NCBI RefSeq assembly: GCF_004363235.1
Contig: NZ_SNYW01000009.1
Coordinates: forward strand, 62,001 to 126,000
Direction: 5' to 3'
DNA from: Dongia mobilis
GTDB lineage: Bacteria > Pseudomonadota > Alphaproteobacteria > Dongiales > Dongiaceae
Length of the DNA stretch: 64,000 bases
Under the pieces are notes generated by a model that worked only from the letters and a program-made list of their open reading frames with translations, did not search any database and had not been told where the DNA came from. The position numbers were made by a program, and so were the translations under genes. Numbering within the stretch: position 1 is the first letter of the stretch; every line of letters starts with the position of its first letter. This document shows, in pieces, positions 44,391-54,380 of this stretch.

Positions 44391-46007
44391 ATGGGCAGGG
44401 TTTTCATCGGCATAGATGTGGGCACGGGCAGCGCCCGCGCAGGCGCCTTTGACGCAGCGGGTCGGCTGCTCGGCACGGCCAGGCACCCGATCCGCATCTG
44501 GCACGAGACCGGGGGTGTTGTGGAGCAGTCGGCGGAGGACATCTGGCGGGCCTGCATCGCCGCCACGCGCGCGACACTGGCGGAATCCGGCGTCGCGGCC
44601 GATGCCGTGGCGGGAATTGGCTTCGATGCCACCTGCTCGCTGGTTGCCGTCGACCGGGCGGGGATGCCGGTTTCGGTTAGCCCAAGTGGCGACCCTGCCC
44701 GCAACGTCATTGTCTGGATGGATCACAGGGCGAGTGCAGAGGCGCGGCAGATCACCGAAACCGGCGAGGAGGTGCTGCGCTATGTCGGCGGCACCATTTC
44801 GCCGGAAATGCAGACGCCGAAACTGCTCTGGCTGAAGAAGCATTTGGCGAAGAGTTTTGCCGCGGCCGGACATTTTTTCGACCTGCCCGATTACCTGACC
44901 TATCGGGCGACGGGTGCCGTCGCCCGCTCGGCCTGCACTGTTACCTGCAAATGGACCTATCTGGCGCACGAGCGGCGCTGGAGCCGCGCCTATTTCGAGC
45001 GGATCGGCCTTGGAGAACTGCTGGCGGATGGTGCGGCAAGGATCGGCGAAACGATCGTCGCGCCCGGCGCGGCGCTGGGAGAGGGCTTGAGCCTGCAGGC
45101 GGCAGCGGATCTGGGCTTGCGACCCGGCATACCCGTCGGCGCCGCGCTGATCGACGCTCATGCCGGCGGCATCGGTTCCGTGGGCGGCCGCCATGGCGAC
45201 ACACCCGTCGTCGTAGCGCGGCGCCTGGGCTATATCATGGGGACCTCCGCCTGCATCATGGCGACGACAGAGCAGCCCAGTTTTGTATCTGGTGTCTGGG
45301 GCCCCTATTACTCGGCCATGATACCGGGCTACTGGCTCAACGAGGGTGGCCAATCGGCGGCCGGTGCCGCGATCGATCATCTCGTGCGCGCGCATCCAGC
45401 TTTCGACCAGGCAATGCGCGAGGCGTCGGGGCAGCCCGTGCTGGAGTTCCTGGAAGGCCGCGTCGTAAATCTTGCCGGAGGTAATCCGGCATTGCTGGCG
45501 CGCGATCTCCATGTGCTGCCGGAATATCTTGGCAACCGGTCACCCTTCGCCGATCCGGACGCGCGGGCCGTTGTGGTCGGCCTTGGCCTTGAAGAGGATG
45601 TCGACAATTTGGCGCGGCTGTTCGTTGCCGGCCTGTGCGGGCTTGCCTATGGCTTCTGCGATGTCCTGGATGCGCTCAAGGGGCAGGGCGTGGCGCCCGA
45701 CATGGTGGTGATGAGCGGGGGTGCCAGCCACTCGCCGCTGGTCCGCCGCATCATGGCGGACGCGACCGGCATCGATATCGCTCTGCCGACCAGCCCGGAG
45801 CCGGTGCTCCTCGGTGCTGCCATGCTGGGTGCCGTCGCTGCACGCGCGCAGGCGGACATTCCCGCCGCCATGGCTGCGATGTCGGAGATCGGGCACGTCG
45901 CAAAACCCGATCCCCGGAGTGCCGCCTTTCACGGAGCGAAGAGAAGCGTGCACAAGTCCATGCAGACGATGGAGTGTGAAGCCCGCAGGTTGATGAAGCA
46001 ATGTTGA
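44391..46007 (+). CDS. FGGY-family carbohydrate kinase, D-ribulokinase-like
   Basis: A 538-residue sugar kinase of the ASKHA fold. The N-terminal phosphate motif GIDVGTGSARAGAFD, VIVWMDHRA (substrate region) and the C-terminal VVMSGGASHSPLVRRIMADATG are present. Overall pattern matches the FGGY/ribulokinase branch rather than xylulokinase or glycerol kinase, but the sugar is inferred. ATG 44391 gives the usual length; the frame open from 44085 is antisense to the patatin gene. The aldehyde dehydrogenase at 46177 is on the same strand 169 bases later. Confidence 0.88.
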   Translation: MGRVFIGIDVGTGSARAGAFDAAGRLLGTARHPIRIWHETGGVVEQSAEDIWRACIAATRATLAESGVAADAVAGIGFDATCSLVAVDRAGMPVSVSPSGDPARNVIVWMDHRASAEARQITETGEEVLRYVGGTISPEMQTPKLLWLKKHLAKSFAAAGHFFDLPDYLTYRATGAVARSACTVTCKWTYLAHERRWSRAYFERIGLGELLADGAARIGETIVAPGAALGEGLSLQAAADLGLRPGIPVGAALIDAHAGGIGSVGGRHGDTPVVVARRLGYIMGTSACIMATTEQPSFVSGVWGPYYSAMIPGYWLNEGGQSAAGAAIDHLVRAHPAFDQAMREASGQPVLEFLEGRVVNLAGGNPALLARDLHVLPEYLGNRSPFADPDARAVVVGLGLEEDVDNLARLFVAGLCGLAYGFCDVLDALKGQGVAPDMVVMSGGASHSPLVRRIMADATGIDIALPTSPEPVLLGAAMLGAVAARAQADIPAAMAAMSEIGHVAKPDPRSAAFHGAKRSVHKSMQTMECEARRLMKQC

Positions 46008-46063
46008 GCTGCCTTAGGAGGAAGTTTGCCGACGCCGAACAGGGTCCGCTGAGCCATGCTGCT

Positions 46064-46088
46064 TGTGTCGATGTTCTGGGTCGACACA
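46064..46088. promoter_or_regulatory. Inverted repeat, candidate operator upstream of the aldehyde dehydrogenase
   Basis: TGTGTCGA (46064-46071) and TCGACACA (46081-46088) are exact complements separated by 9 bases, in the gap between the FGGY kinase and the aldehyde dehydrogenase. The form suits a dimeric repressor such as a GntR or LacI protein; no such gene is in the window. Confidence 0.45.
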
Positions 46089-46176
46089 GCGCGTATTTAT
46101 CGTACTATTGCGGCCCTGATGGAAGCGCGCGGCAGCTGTGTCGCGTGCCGGTAAGCTATGGAAAGAACTGCGCAAA

Positions 46177-47613
46177 ATGCCTGAGCTGCACAAGAATCTG
46201 ATTGCCGGCGAGTGGGTCGACGGCGAGGCGATTCCCAATATCAATCCGTCCAATACCAATGACATCGTCGGCCAATACGCCCGCGCAACTTCCGATGATG
46301 TGAAACGCGCCATCGCCGCTGCCAAGGCTGCCTTTCCGGCCTGGTCGCGGTCCGGGCCGCTGGAACGTCACGGCATCCTGCGCAAGGCATCGGACGAAAT
46401 CCTGGCACGCAAGGACGAACTCGGCCGCCTGCTGTCGCAGGAAGAAGGCAAGACCCTGGCCGAGGGCATCGGCGAAACCATCCGAGCGGCGCAGATCTTC
46501 GATTTCTTCGCCGGTGAAGTACTGCGCCTGGCCGGCGAGACGCTGCCCAGCGTACGGCCGGGAATCACCGTCGACGTAACGCGCGAGGGCGTCGGCGTCG
46601 TCGGCGTCATCACGCCGTGGAATTTCCCCATCGCCATCCCCGCCTGGAAGATCGCCCCGGCGCTGGCCTACGGCAACACGGTGGTGTTCAAGCCGGCTGA
46701 TCTGGTGCCTGGCTCGTCATGGGCCATCGTCGACATCCTCAACCGCGCCGGCCTGCCGAAGGGCGTCCTCAACCTCGTCATGGGCAAGGGCTCGGTGGTG
46801 GGGCAGGCGATGCTCGACAGTCCTGATCTTGCCGCCATCACCTTCACCGGTTCGACCGCGACGGGCAAGCGTGTTGCGGCCGCTTCGATCGAGCACAACC
46901 GCAAGTTCCAGCTCGAGATGGGCGGCAAGAACCCGATGGTGGTCCTGGATGATGCCGATCTTGCCACTGCGGTCGAGGCCTGCGCCAACGGCGCCTTCTT
47001 TTCCACCGGCCAGCGCTGCACGGCCTCCTCGCGCCTGGTTGTCACCGAAGGCATCCATGACAAATTCGTCGGCGCCCTGACCGACCGGCTTAAATCCCTC
47101 GTCGTCGACGACGCCTTGAAGGCTGGTACGCATATCGGCCCGGTGGTAGACGGCAACCAGCTGGCCCAGGACGAGAGCTATATCGACATCGGTCGCAAGG
47201 AGGGCGCCAGACTGGTCTTCGGCGGCGAGCGGCTCAATCGCGAGACTCCCGGCTTCTACCTGCAGCCGGCACTCTTCACCGAGGCCACCAACGAGATGCG
47301 CATCTCGCGCGAGGAGATCTTCGGGCCGGTCGCCAGCGTCATCCGGGTGAAGAACTACGATGAGGCATTGGCGGTCGCCAACGACACGCCATTCGGCCTC
47401 TCATCGGGTATCTGCACCAGCAGCCTCAAGCACGCACATCATTTCAAGCGCAATGCCGAGGCCGGCATGGTCATGGTCAATCTGCCGACGGCGGGCGTCG
47501 ATTTCCATGTTCCCTTCGGTGGTCGCAAGGGATCGAGCTACGGCCCGCGCGAGCAGGGCCGCTATGCGGCCGAATTCTACACGATGGTCAAGACCGCCTA
47601 TACCTTGCCCTGA
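46177..47613 (+). CDS. Aldehyde dehydrogenase, 2-oxoglutarate semialdehyde dehydrogenase-like
   Basis: A 478-residue NAD(P)-dependent aldehyde dehydrogenase. Present are the cofactor motif TPWNFPIAIPAWKIAPALAYGN, the catalytic glutamate in LEMGGKNPM and cysteine in STGQRCTASS. The overall sequence resembles alpha-ketoglutaric semialdehyde dehydrogenases of sugar-acid and hydroxyproline breakdown, which fits the FGGY kinase upstream and the HpcH/HpaI aldolase 7 kb away, though substrate identity is inferred. ATG 46177 has GGAAAG upstream; GTG 46138 is possible. Confidence 0.9.
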   Translation: MPELHKNLIAGEWVDGEAIPNINPSNTNDIVGQYARATSDDVKRAIAAAKAAFPAWSRSGPLERHGILRKASDEILARKDELGRLLSQEEGKTLAEGIGETIRAAQIFDFFAGEVLRLAGETLPSVRPGITVDVTREGVGVVGVITPWNFPIAIPAWKIAPALAYGNTVVFKPADLVPGSSWAIVDILNRAGLPKGVLNLVMGKGSVVGQAMLDSPDLAAITFTGSTATGKRVAAASIEHNRKFQLEMGGKNPMVVLDDADLATAVEACANGAFFSTGQRCTASSRLVVTEGIHDKFVGALTDRLKSLVVDDALKAGTHIGPVVDGNQLAQDESYIDIGRKEGARLVFGGERLNRETPGFYLQPALFTEATNEMRISREEIFGPVASVIRVKNYDEALAVANDTPFGLSSGICTSSLKHAHHFKRNAEAGMVMVNLPTAGVDFHVPFGGRKGSSYGPREQGRYAAEFYTMVKTAYTLP

Positions 47614-47640
47614 GGCGGTACAGGGGGCCTGCAATGCCGA

Positions 47641-47671
47641 AGGGGCGGTCCGGCAGGACCGCCCCTTTTTC
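47641..47671 (+). terminator. Intrinsic terminator after the aldehyde dehydrogenase
   Basis: AGGGGCGGTCC (47641-47651) pairs perfectly with GGACCGCCCCT around GGCA and runs into TTTTTC. Confidence 0.9.
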
Positions 47672-47697
47672 TTCGCCGTCGCGATGAAGCTTGGGTG

Positions 47698-49134
47698 CTA
47701 TTGGAGATACTGCGCGACGTTGCTGTCGCCCTGGATGACCAGGCAATCGGTCCGCTGTTTCTTGAGGGCGATGCAGGCGTCCTCGGCGGCTTCCTTGGTC
47801 AGGCCGAAGACGCGCGAGCGGTAGAGCGAGCCGCCATTACCGGTCTTGCTCTGATCGATCACGATGCGCGCGTCGGCCAGGATGTCTGGCACGGCAGCCG
47901 CAGCCTTTTGCGCCGCCTTCTGCGCTGGGCTGTATTTGGAGTACGCACCGACCTGGACGCCGAAGATCCGGTTACTGCCATCCCAGACATTGGCAACCGA
48001 CTGCTCGTCGATCCGGGCGCCGGATGCCGGCGCCAGGGCGACACTCGACATCGCGGCAAGGGTGGTCGCCGTGTCGAGATCGTCGAGATCCGCCTGGGTA
48101 ACGGGTTTCACCACCGGCAGGAGGGCAGCGACCGCACGCGAATCATCGTATTTTGCTGTCGAGGCCACCGGGGTGTCGTCAGCCGCGCTGGTCCCGGGCT
48201 CAGCGGCGGCCAGGGCGATCGCCTTCGCGGGAACTGCAGAACCGGGTGCCTTCGCCACCAGCACTTCGCCATTGCCTTTCCTGATCTTGAAGGCCTTGGT
48301 CATCAAATCGACCATTTTCTTGTCGCGGCTTGCGGCGCTGTTGCCGCCGAGAACAACACCCACCAGCCGGCGGCCGTCACGATAGGCCGAGGTAACCAGG
48401 TTGAAACCCGAAGCGCGAATGTAGCCGGTCTTCATGCCGTCGGCGCCGTTCAGCTTGCGCAGGACGCGGTTATGCGTCGCGTAGGTGACGCCGCGATACG
48501 AGAATTTTGTTCGGCTGAAATAGCCGTAATAGTCGGGGTGATCGCGCAACAGGGCAACGCCAAGCACCGCCATGTCCCGCGCGGTCGTGCGCTGACTGGA
48601 ATTGGGCAGGCCATGCGCGTTGCGGAAGGTTGTGTTCTTCATGCCGAGGGCGTGGGCCTTGGCCGTCATCTGGCGGGCGAATTCCCTTTCGCTGCCGGCA
48701 AGATGCTCGCCGACCGCCGTCGCCACGTCATTGGCCGAACGGATGACAAGGGCGAGGATCGCGGTTTCCACATCGATGGTCTGGCCCGGCTTCGATGCCA
48801 GGTTGGTGGCAGGTTCGCCGGCGGCATTGGCCGAGAACTTGATCTTGTCGGTAATCTTGACCTTGCCGGCGTCGATCGCATCGAACAGCATGTAGAGGGT
48901 CATCATCTTTGTCAGCGAGGCCGGATAGGTCACGGTGTCGGCGTTGGAACGCGACAGCACCTCGCCGGTTTCGGCATCGATCACGATAGAGGCGGCCACG
49001 GGCTTGGCCTCGGCTGACCGGGGTTGACCTGTGACGATTGCCAGGGCGAGCAGGACAAGCAGGGCGGTTACCCGATAGGGGAGGCTCAATTGCGGCAGAA
49101 TCTGCCTCGGCCTGGCGGCCGCTGACCACGACAT
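47698..49134 (-). CDS. D-alanyl-D-alanine carboxypeptidase (S11) with C-terminal SPOR domain
   Basis: A 478-residue exported peptidoglycan enzyme. A Sec signal (VTALLVLLALAIVTG, cleavage near SAEA) precedes the S11 domain, with SxxK as SLTK, SxN as SAN and the KTG triad (DGMKTGYI). A linker of about 100 Ala/Asp-rich residues leads to a SPOR domain (about 400-475; IFGVQVGAYSKYSPAQ), which binds denuded glycan at division sites. It trims pentapeptides in the periplasm. ATG 49134 has GGGGGA upstream; the TTG at 49173 is rejected. Divergent from a lipoprotein gene. Confidence 0.93.
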   Translation of the reverse strand: MSWSAAARPRQILPQLSLPYRVTALLVLLALAIVTGQPRSAEAKPVAASIVIDAETGEVLSRSNADTVTYPASLTKMMTLYMLFDAIDAGKVKITDKIKFSANAAGEPATNLASKPGQTIDVETAILALVIRSANDVATAVGEHLAGSEREFARQMTAKAHALGMKNTTFRNAHGLPNSSQRTTARDMAVLGVALLRDHPDYYGYFSRTKFSYRGVTYATHNRVLRKLNGADGMKTGYIRASGFNLVTSAYRDGRRLVGVVLGGNSAASRDKKMVDLMTKAFKIRKGNGEVLVAKAPGSAVPAKAIALAAAEPGTSAADDTPVASTAKYDDSRAVAALLPVVKPVTQADLDDLDTATTLAAMSSVALAPASGARIDEQSVANVWDGSNRIFGVQVGAYSKYSPAQKAAQKAAAAVPDILADARIVIDQSKTGNGGSLYRSRVFGLTKEAAEDACIALKKQRTDCLVIQGDSNVAQYLQ

Positions 49135-49282
49135 CGGGCTTTTCCCCCTTAACTGGTGAAAAGATTTGGGCAATTTCGTGACCGATTCTACGTTAAGCAG
49201 AGAATCCTGTCTATAGCTTGCGAGGCCCTAATTTCTGGTAAACTGTCCAAAAGTGCTCAATGAATCAGGTGGTTCAACGGTC

Positions 49283-50056
49283 ATGTTCAGATTCCTCGCC
49301 GCATCTGCGAATGGCGTCCGCCAATCGATGAAAGGGGCTCGTGCGGGGCTCGCTATGGCGGGTCTCGCGTTCGGCCTTGCAGCCTGCGCCTATCAGCCGG
49401 CAGGCAATCAGGGGGCCGGGCTCGGCATCGATAACCCGGTCGAGCGTAAATTCACCTGGTACAGCTATTTAGATGCAGCGGATATACGCAATTCCTGTGC
49501 CAGCGGTGGGCCGGACCAATTGCGCCTGGTCTACAATGCGCAATTCTATGACCATGTCCGCGCCTATGACCTGTTGGGCGGACCCAACCCACTCATGACG
49601 GCGCGGGCTCGCGGCACCAGCGGCAATTTGCTCGGCCTCAGCTTTGACTCGCTGGAAGGCCTGTTCGGCCCCTGGAACTTCCGCAAGTCGCAGACGTCCC
49701 TGACGGCTGCTGAATGGGCGGAACTCGTCGAGTTGTTGCGGAAATCGGGCTATGCCTCGACCGAACAAAGCGGCATGCGGCTTCACTCACAGGATTTTTA
49801 CTGGCTGGTGGCCGGCTGCGAAGCCGGGAAGTTCCACTTCAATGCCTGGGCCGAGCGCTCGAGTGCGACACCGCTGACGCGGATTCAGTTCCTCGATTTT
49901 CTGCTCAAGCGGGATGCAACGGGACTGCCCTACAAGCCGCCGCGGCCCGTTCCCTATATCGAGAAAGCCGATGGGGGCAAGGGGCGCGACAGCGACTATC
50001 GCGGCGATTTCGTCATTACAGTGCAACGTGACGGCATCGGCCGGTCGGGTTTGTGA
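49283..50056 (+). CDS. Lipoprotein of unknown function
   Basis: A 257-residue protein with a lipoprotein signal peptide: positive N-terminus, hydrophobic LAMAGLAFGLA and lipobox LAAC. The mature part contains conserved-looking aromatic motifs (KFTWYSYLDAADIRNSC and DFYWLVAGCEAGKFHFNAW) but I recognise no family. ATG 49283 follows AGGTGG; GTG 49253 is less likely. It starts 148 bases from the divergent carboxypeptidase, so a cell-envelope role is suggested by context only. Confidence 0.8.
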   Translation: MFRFLAASANGVRQSMKGARAGLAMAGLAFGLAACAYQPAGNQGAGLGIDNPVERKFTWYSYLDAADIRNSCASGGPDQLRLVYNAQFYDHVRAYDLLGGPNPLMTARARGTSGNLLGLSFDSLEGLFGPWNFRKSQTSLTAAEWAELVELLRKSGYASTEQSGMRLHSQDFYWLVAGCEAGKFHFNAWAERSSATPLTRIQFLDFLLKRDATGLPYKPPRPVPYIEKADGGKGRDSDYRGDFVITVQRDGIGRSGL

Positions 50057-50302
50057 GATGCCGGCGGATGGTGGCCGTCGGACCGGTCGCTTCGCCTTAA
50101 TCGGACGATAACCCTTCCGCAGATAAGCTCATTGTCGCCGGGCAATTCCCGCTCTGCCGGGCAGGACTGACCGGTAGATTGCACTGGCGATGGAATGCCA
50201 GTGACCTGGACAAGCTTGGCCGGCGCTATTGGCCTCTTTCAATTTCGCTTGGGCATCCAATATGATAGGCGCTGCGTATCGCTGCTTTTGGAGTCTTCCG
50301 CC

Positions 50303-50698
50303 TTGCTGACCGAGGTTTCGATCCCGCCGCATTCCGTTGATCCGGCATCCGTCCACGCCGCCGGTGATGACGACAATGGCAAGGATGGTGGCCCCGGCGG
50401 GCGGCCCGGGGTCGGCACCGTCGTCAAGGTCCGGCCCAAGACCAAGAAGCCGTCCATGTACCGGGTCCTGTTGTTGAACGACGACTACACACCGATGGAA
50501 TTCGTCGTCCATGTGCTTGAGCGCTTTTTCAACAAGAGCCGCGAAGCCGCGACCGAAATCATGCTGCATGTCCACCACCGCGGCGTCGGGGTATGCGGCG
50601 TCTATACCTACGAAGTGGCCGAGACCAAGGTTTCCCAGGTGATCGATTTCGCCCGCCGTCACCAGCATCCGCTGCAATGCACGATGGAGAAAGAATAG
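50303..50698 (+). CDS. clpS: ClpS adaptor protein
   Basis: A 131-residue adaptor that delivers N-degron substrates to ClpAP. The core (about residues 48-131) is strongly Clp[25 protein letters not shown] and [22 protein letters not shown], including the Asn/Asp/His pocket residues for the N-terminal amino acid. Start is uncertain: TTG 50303 has TGGAG upstream, while the frame is open to ATG 50195. Either way the N-terminal arm, with a Gly/Asp-rich run, is longer than in many ClpS. clpA follows after 122 bases. Confidence 0.93.
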   Translation: MLTEVSIPPHSVDPASVHAAGDDDNGKDGGPGGRPGVGTVVKVRPKTKKPSMYRVLLLNDDYTPMEFVVHVLERFFNKSREAATEIMLHVHHRGVGVCGVYTYEVAETKVSQVIDFARRHQHPLQCTMEKE

Positions 50699-50820
50699 GG
50701 CGGTATGGCAGATCAGCGTGGCGCGCATCTTGCTTTAACTGCAATGACGCCCATGTCTGTTAACACAGGTTATCATCGTCGTCGGCGTACCGATGCCGAT
50801 TGTTCGCCAGTAAAGGAAGG

Positions 50821-53139
50821 ATGCCCCGGCCCATGCTGTCGCCCAATCTAGAACAGACCCTGCACCGGGCGCTTGCCTATGCGAGCGAGCGGCGACACGA
50901 TTACGCGACGCTCGAGCATCTGCTGCTGGCATTGACCGAGGACCAGGATGCCATCGCGGTAATGCGCGCCTGCAGCGTCGATATCGACCGCCTGCGGCGC
51001 GACCTGATGGATTATGTCGACAATCAGCTTGCCAACATTATCGGCAAGCAGCAGACCGAAGCGAAACCGACCGCCGGATTTCAGCGTGTCGTGCAGCGCG
51101 CTGCCATTCACGTGCAATCATCCGGGCGCGAGGAAGTAACCGGCGCCAACATCCTGGTGGCACTGTTCTCCGAGCGCGAGAGCCACGCCGTCTATTTCCT
51201 GCAGGAGCAGGAGATGACGCGCCTCGACGCCGTCAACTACATCAGCCATGGCATTGCCAAGGTACCGGGCCGGGCCGAGCCGAAGCGCGTGCGTGGTACC
51301 GCCGAAAAGGGCGAGGAGGCCGAGGCGCAGGCGAGATCCGGCACGGAGGCGCTGGAAGCCTATTGCGTCAACCTCAATCAGAAGGCCCAGAACGGCAAGA
51401 TCGACCCGTTGATCGGCCGCGAATCCGAAGTCTCGCGCACGATCCAGGTGCTGTGCCGCCGCACCAAGAACAACCCGCTCTATGTCGGTGATCCGGGGGT
51501 CGGCAAGACGGCCATCGCCGAGGGCCTCGCGCGCCGCATCGTCAAGGGCGACGTCCCGGATGTCCTCAAGAACGCCACCATTTTCTCGCTCGACATGGGC
51601 GCCTTGCTGGCCGGCACGCGCTATCGCGGCGATTTCGAGGAACGCCTCAAGGCCGTGGTCAAGGAACTCGAAAATCTCGACGGCGCCATCCTATTCATCG
51701 ACGAAATTCATACGGTGATCGGCGCTGGCGCCACCTCCGGCGGCTCGATGGATGCGTCGAACCTGTTGAAGCCGGCGCTGCAATCCGGCTCGCTGCGCTG
51801 CATCGGCTCGACCACCTACAAGGAATACCGCCAGCATTTCGAGAAGGATAGGGCGCTGGTCCGCCGCTTCCAGAAGATCGATGTCAACGAACCCTCGCTC
51901 GAGGATGCGGTCAAGATCCTGCGCGGCCTGAAGCCATATTACGAGAAGCACCACAGTGTGCGCTACACGGCGGAAGCCATCCGCGCCGCGGTGGAACTCT
52001 CCTCACGCTATATCGGCGACCGCAAGCTGCCGGACAAGGCGATCGACATCATCGACGAGGTCGGGGCGGCCCAGATGCTGCTTCCCGAGTCCAAGCGCAA
52101 GAAGACCATCACGGTGAAGGATGTCGAGGCGACGGTTGCCACCATTGCCCGCATCCCGCCGAAGACGGTGTCGAAGGACGACAAGGCCGCGCTGAAGACA
52201 CTGGAGCGGGACCTGAAGACCATGGTCTTCGGCCAGGACCAGGCGATCGATGCACTCTGCGCCGCGATCAAGCTGGCGCGCGCCGGCCTGCGCGAGCCAG
52301 AGAAACCGATCGGCTCCTATCTCTTCTCCGGCCCGACCGGCGTCGGCAAGACCGAGGTTGCCAAGCAGCTGGCTCGCGTGCTGGGTATCGAGATGGTGCG
52401 CTTCGACATGTCGGAATACATGGAGCGGCACACGGTGTCGCGCCTCATCGGTGCCCCGCCGGGTTATGTCGGTTTCGACCAGGGCGGCCTGCTGACCGAT
52501 GCGATCGACCAGCATCCGCATGCGGTATTGCTGCTGGACGAGATCGAAAAGGCGCATCCGGACCTCTACAATATCCTGCTGCAGGTGATGGACCACGGCA
52601 AGCTGACCGATCACAACGGCAAGTCGGTCGATTTCCGCAATGTCATCCTGATCATGACCACCAATGCCGGCGCCTCGCAGATGGCCAAGGCGGCGATAGG
52701 CTTTGCCCGCGAGAAGCGCGAAGGCGAGGACCAGGCCGAGATCGAGCGGCTGTTCGCACCGGAATTCCGCAACCGGCTGGATGCGATCATTCCGTTCTCG
52801 AACCTGCCGGCGGAGATCGTGGCCCAGGTGGTCGACAAGTTCGTGATGCAGCTGGAAGCCCAGCTCGCCGACCGCCATGTCTCGATCGAGCTCAGCGACG
52901 CGGCGCGCAAACATCTGGCCGAGATCGGCTTCGACCCGCTTTATGGCGCGCGGCCGCTGGCCCGCACGATCCAGGAGCATGTCAAAAAGCCGCTCGCGGA
53001 AGAATTGCTGTTCGGCCGCCTGGAGAAGGGCGGTACGGTTCGGGTAGATTTCGACCCGACGGCGAAGAAGCTGACCTTCGACATCGTGGAATCAAAGTCC
53101 AACCCGCGGGAAGAAACGGTGGAATCCGTCGAGGCCTAG
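50821..53139 (+). CDS. clpA: ATP-dependent Clp protease ATP-binding subunit ClpA
   Basis: A 772-residue AAA+ unfoldase partner of ClpP. The N-domain repeats (about 1-145) begin [29 protein letters not shown]. Two ATPase modules follow: D1 Walker A GDPGVGKT (223-230) and D2 Walker A GPTGVGKT (about 505-512), plus the D1/D2 arginine regions and the C-terminal [11 protein letters not shown] of sensor 2. There is no ClpB-type middle coiled coil. ATG 50821 sits close behind AAGGAAGG; ATG 50833 would have a longer spacing and is a real alternative. Position behind clpS confirms the identity. Confidence 0.97.
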   Translation: MPRPMLSPNLEQTLHRALAYASERRHDYATLEHLLLALTEDQDAIAVMRACSVDIDRLRRDLMDYVDNQLANIIGKQQTEAKPTAGFQRVVQRAAIHVQSSGREEVTGANILVALFSERESHAVYFLQEQEMTRLDAVNYISHGIAKVPGRAEPKRVRGTAEKGEEAEAQARSGTEALEAYCVNLNQKAQNGKIDPLIGRESEVSRTIQVLCRRTKNNPLYVGDPGVGKTAIAEGLARRIVKGDVPDVLKNATIFSLDMGALLAGTRYRGDFEERLKAVVKELENLDGAILFIDEIHTVIGAGATSGGSMDASNLLKPALQSGSLRCIGSTTYKEYRQHFEKDRALVRRFQKIDVNEPSLEDAVKILRGLKPYYEKHHSVRYTAEAIRAAVELSSRYIGDRKLPDKAIDIIDEVGAAQMLLPESKRKKTITVKDVEATVATIARIPPKTVSKDDKAALKTLERDLKTMVFGQDQAIDALCAAIKLARAGLREPEKPIGSYLFSGPTGVGKTEVAKQLARVLGIEMVRFDMSEYMERHTVSRLIGAPPGYVGFDQGGLLTDAIDQHPHAVLLLDEIEKAHPDLYNILLQVMDHGKLTDHNGKSVDFRNVILIMTTNAGASQMAKAAIGFAREKREGEDQAEIERLFAPEFRNRLDAIIPFSNLPAEIVAQVVDKFVMQLEAQLADRHVSIELSDAARKHLAEIGFDPLYGARPLARTIQEHVKKPLAEELLFGRLEKGGTVRVDFDPTAKKLTFDIVESKSNPREETVESVEA

Positions 53140-53180
53140 CGATCGGCTGATACATAGCATCTGACAACTGGCCAAGCAGA

Positions 53181-53210
53181 CGCCCGGTCCGATAGGATCG
53201 GGCGTTTTTC
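53181..53210 (+). terminator. Intrinsic terminator after clpA
   Basis: CGCCCGGTCC (53181-53190) pairs with GGATCGGGCG (one mismatch) around GATA and is followed by TTTTTCTTT. Confidence 0.85.
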
Positions 53211-53225
53211 TTTGAGGGGAAGGGC

Positions 53226-53849
53226 ATGAACGACCAGTCGAATTTCCTGAATCCGGACTCGCTGCGGGCGCTCTACGGTCCGGCGTTGCCGACGTCACTC
53301 AGCAAGGAAGTGCCGTTTCTGACCGAACCCTATGCCGACATGATCAGGGCGTCGCCCTTCGTGGTCATCGCAACGGCAGGGGAGGAGGGGTTGGATTGCT
53401 CGCCGCGCGGCGGCCCGCCCGGTTTCGTGCGTGTGGTCGACCCGAAGACCCTGATGCTGCCGGACCGCAGCGGCAACAACCGCGTCGATACGCTCAGCAA
53501 CATCGTGAGCGACGGCCGCATTGCCATGCTGTTCCTGGTGCCGGGCTGTGGCGAGACCATGCGCGTCAACGGCCGGGCCAGGGTTTCGGACGATACCGCG
53601 CTGTGCGAGAGCTTTGCCGATGCGAACGGCAAGGTGCCGCGCTCTGTCATCATTATCACCGTCGAGAGTGCCTATGTGCATTGCTCGCAGGCATTCTCGC
53701 GCTCGAAACTGTGGGATCCCGCAGCGCAGGTGGATCGCAGGTCCCTGCCCAGCATGGGGACCATGCTGCAATCGGCGGCCAACGCCTTTGACGGCGCCAA
53801 ATACGACCGCGACCTTGCGGCCGAGGGCGGGCTCGTCCCGGACGACTGA
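53226..53849 (+). CDS. PPOX-class FMN-binding protein
   Basis: A 207-residue protein of the pyridoxamine-5'-phosphate-oxidase-like split-barrel fold, of the MSMEG_1061-like subgroup by general pattern. Flavin-site features include FVVIATAGEEGLDCSPRGG, LMLPDRSGNNRVDTLSNI and RVNGRARVS. It probably acts as a flavin- or F420-like-cofactor reductase or oxidase of unknown substrate. AGGGGAAGGGC lies just before ATG 53226, so translation should be strong. No operon partner. Confidence 0.85.
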   Translation: MNDQSNFLNPDSLRALYGPALPTSLSKEVPFLTEPYADMIRASPFVVIATAGEEGLDCSPRGGPPGFVRVVDPKTLMLPDRSGNNRVDTLSNIVSDGRIAMLFLVPGCGETMRVNGRARVSDDTALCESFADANGKVPRSVIIITVESAYVHCSQAFSRSKLWDPAAQVDRRSLPSMGTMLQSAANAFDGAKYDRDLAAEGGLVPDD

Positions 53850-53855
53850 TGTCGA

Positions 53856-54380
53856 CTACAGCACCTTATAGAAAAAGCTGGCCGGTACCGGCACGGGATC
53901 GTCGGCATGGCGGGCATAACTCGGCACCTCGCCGAACTTGATCCAGCCCATGCGGGCATAAAACCTCTCGCCGTCGCTGCCGCTTTCGGTGTCGAGGGTA
54001 AGGAGGGTGCGGCCGATTTCCCGCGCGTGGCTCTCGGCGGCGTCCAGCAAGGCTTTGCCGAGACCCTGACGGCGGGCGCGGCGGTGCACCAGCATCTTGG
54101 CAATATCCGCGCGATGCGGCTGGTTCTCCTGCGGCGCCAGGATGAGCTGCACGGTGCCGTCGACGCCGCCGTTCCGCTCGGCGACGAAGATGCGCCGCTC
54201 GCCCGTGGCAATGTCGCCGAGTGCCCGGTCCCACCATCGTGCCGACTTCTCCCGCGTCATGGGCCACACGAAATTGACCGAGGCGCCCCCCTCCACCGCA
54301 TCGACCAGCAGATCGATGAGGGCATCGCGATAGGCCGGTGCCTCATCGCTTCGCAGCAGGCGAATGACATACTCGGTCAT
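53856..54380 (-). CDS. GNAT family N-acetyltransferase
   Basis: A 174-residue acetyltransferase. Motif A, which binds acetyl-CoA, shows as MLVHRRARRQGLGKALLDAAE, and motif B as ERFYARMGWIKFGEVP. ATG 54380 overlaps the TGA of the XRE-cupin gene (ATGA), so the two are translated together. The acceptor is unknown; the pairing suggests that the regulator controls it. Confidence 0.9.
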   Translation of the reverse strand: MTEYVIRLLRSDEAPAYRDALIDLLVDAVEGGASVNFVWPMTREKSARWWDRALGDIATGERRIFVAERNGGVDGTVQLILAPQENQPHRADIAKMLVHRRARRQGLGKALLDAAESHAREIGRTLLTLDTESGSDGERFYARMGWIKFGEVPSYARHADDPVPVPASFFYKVL

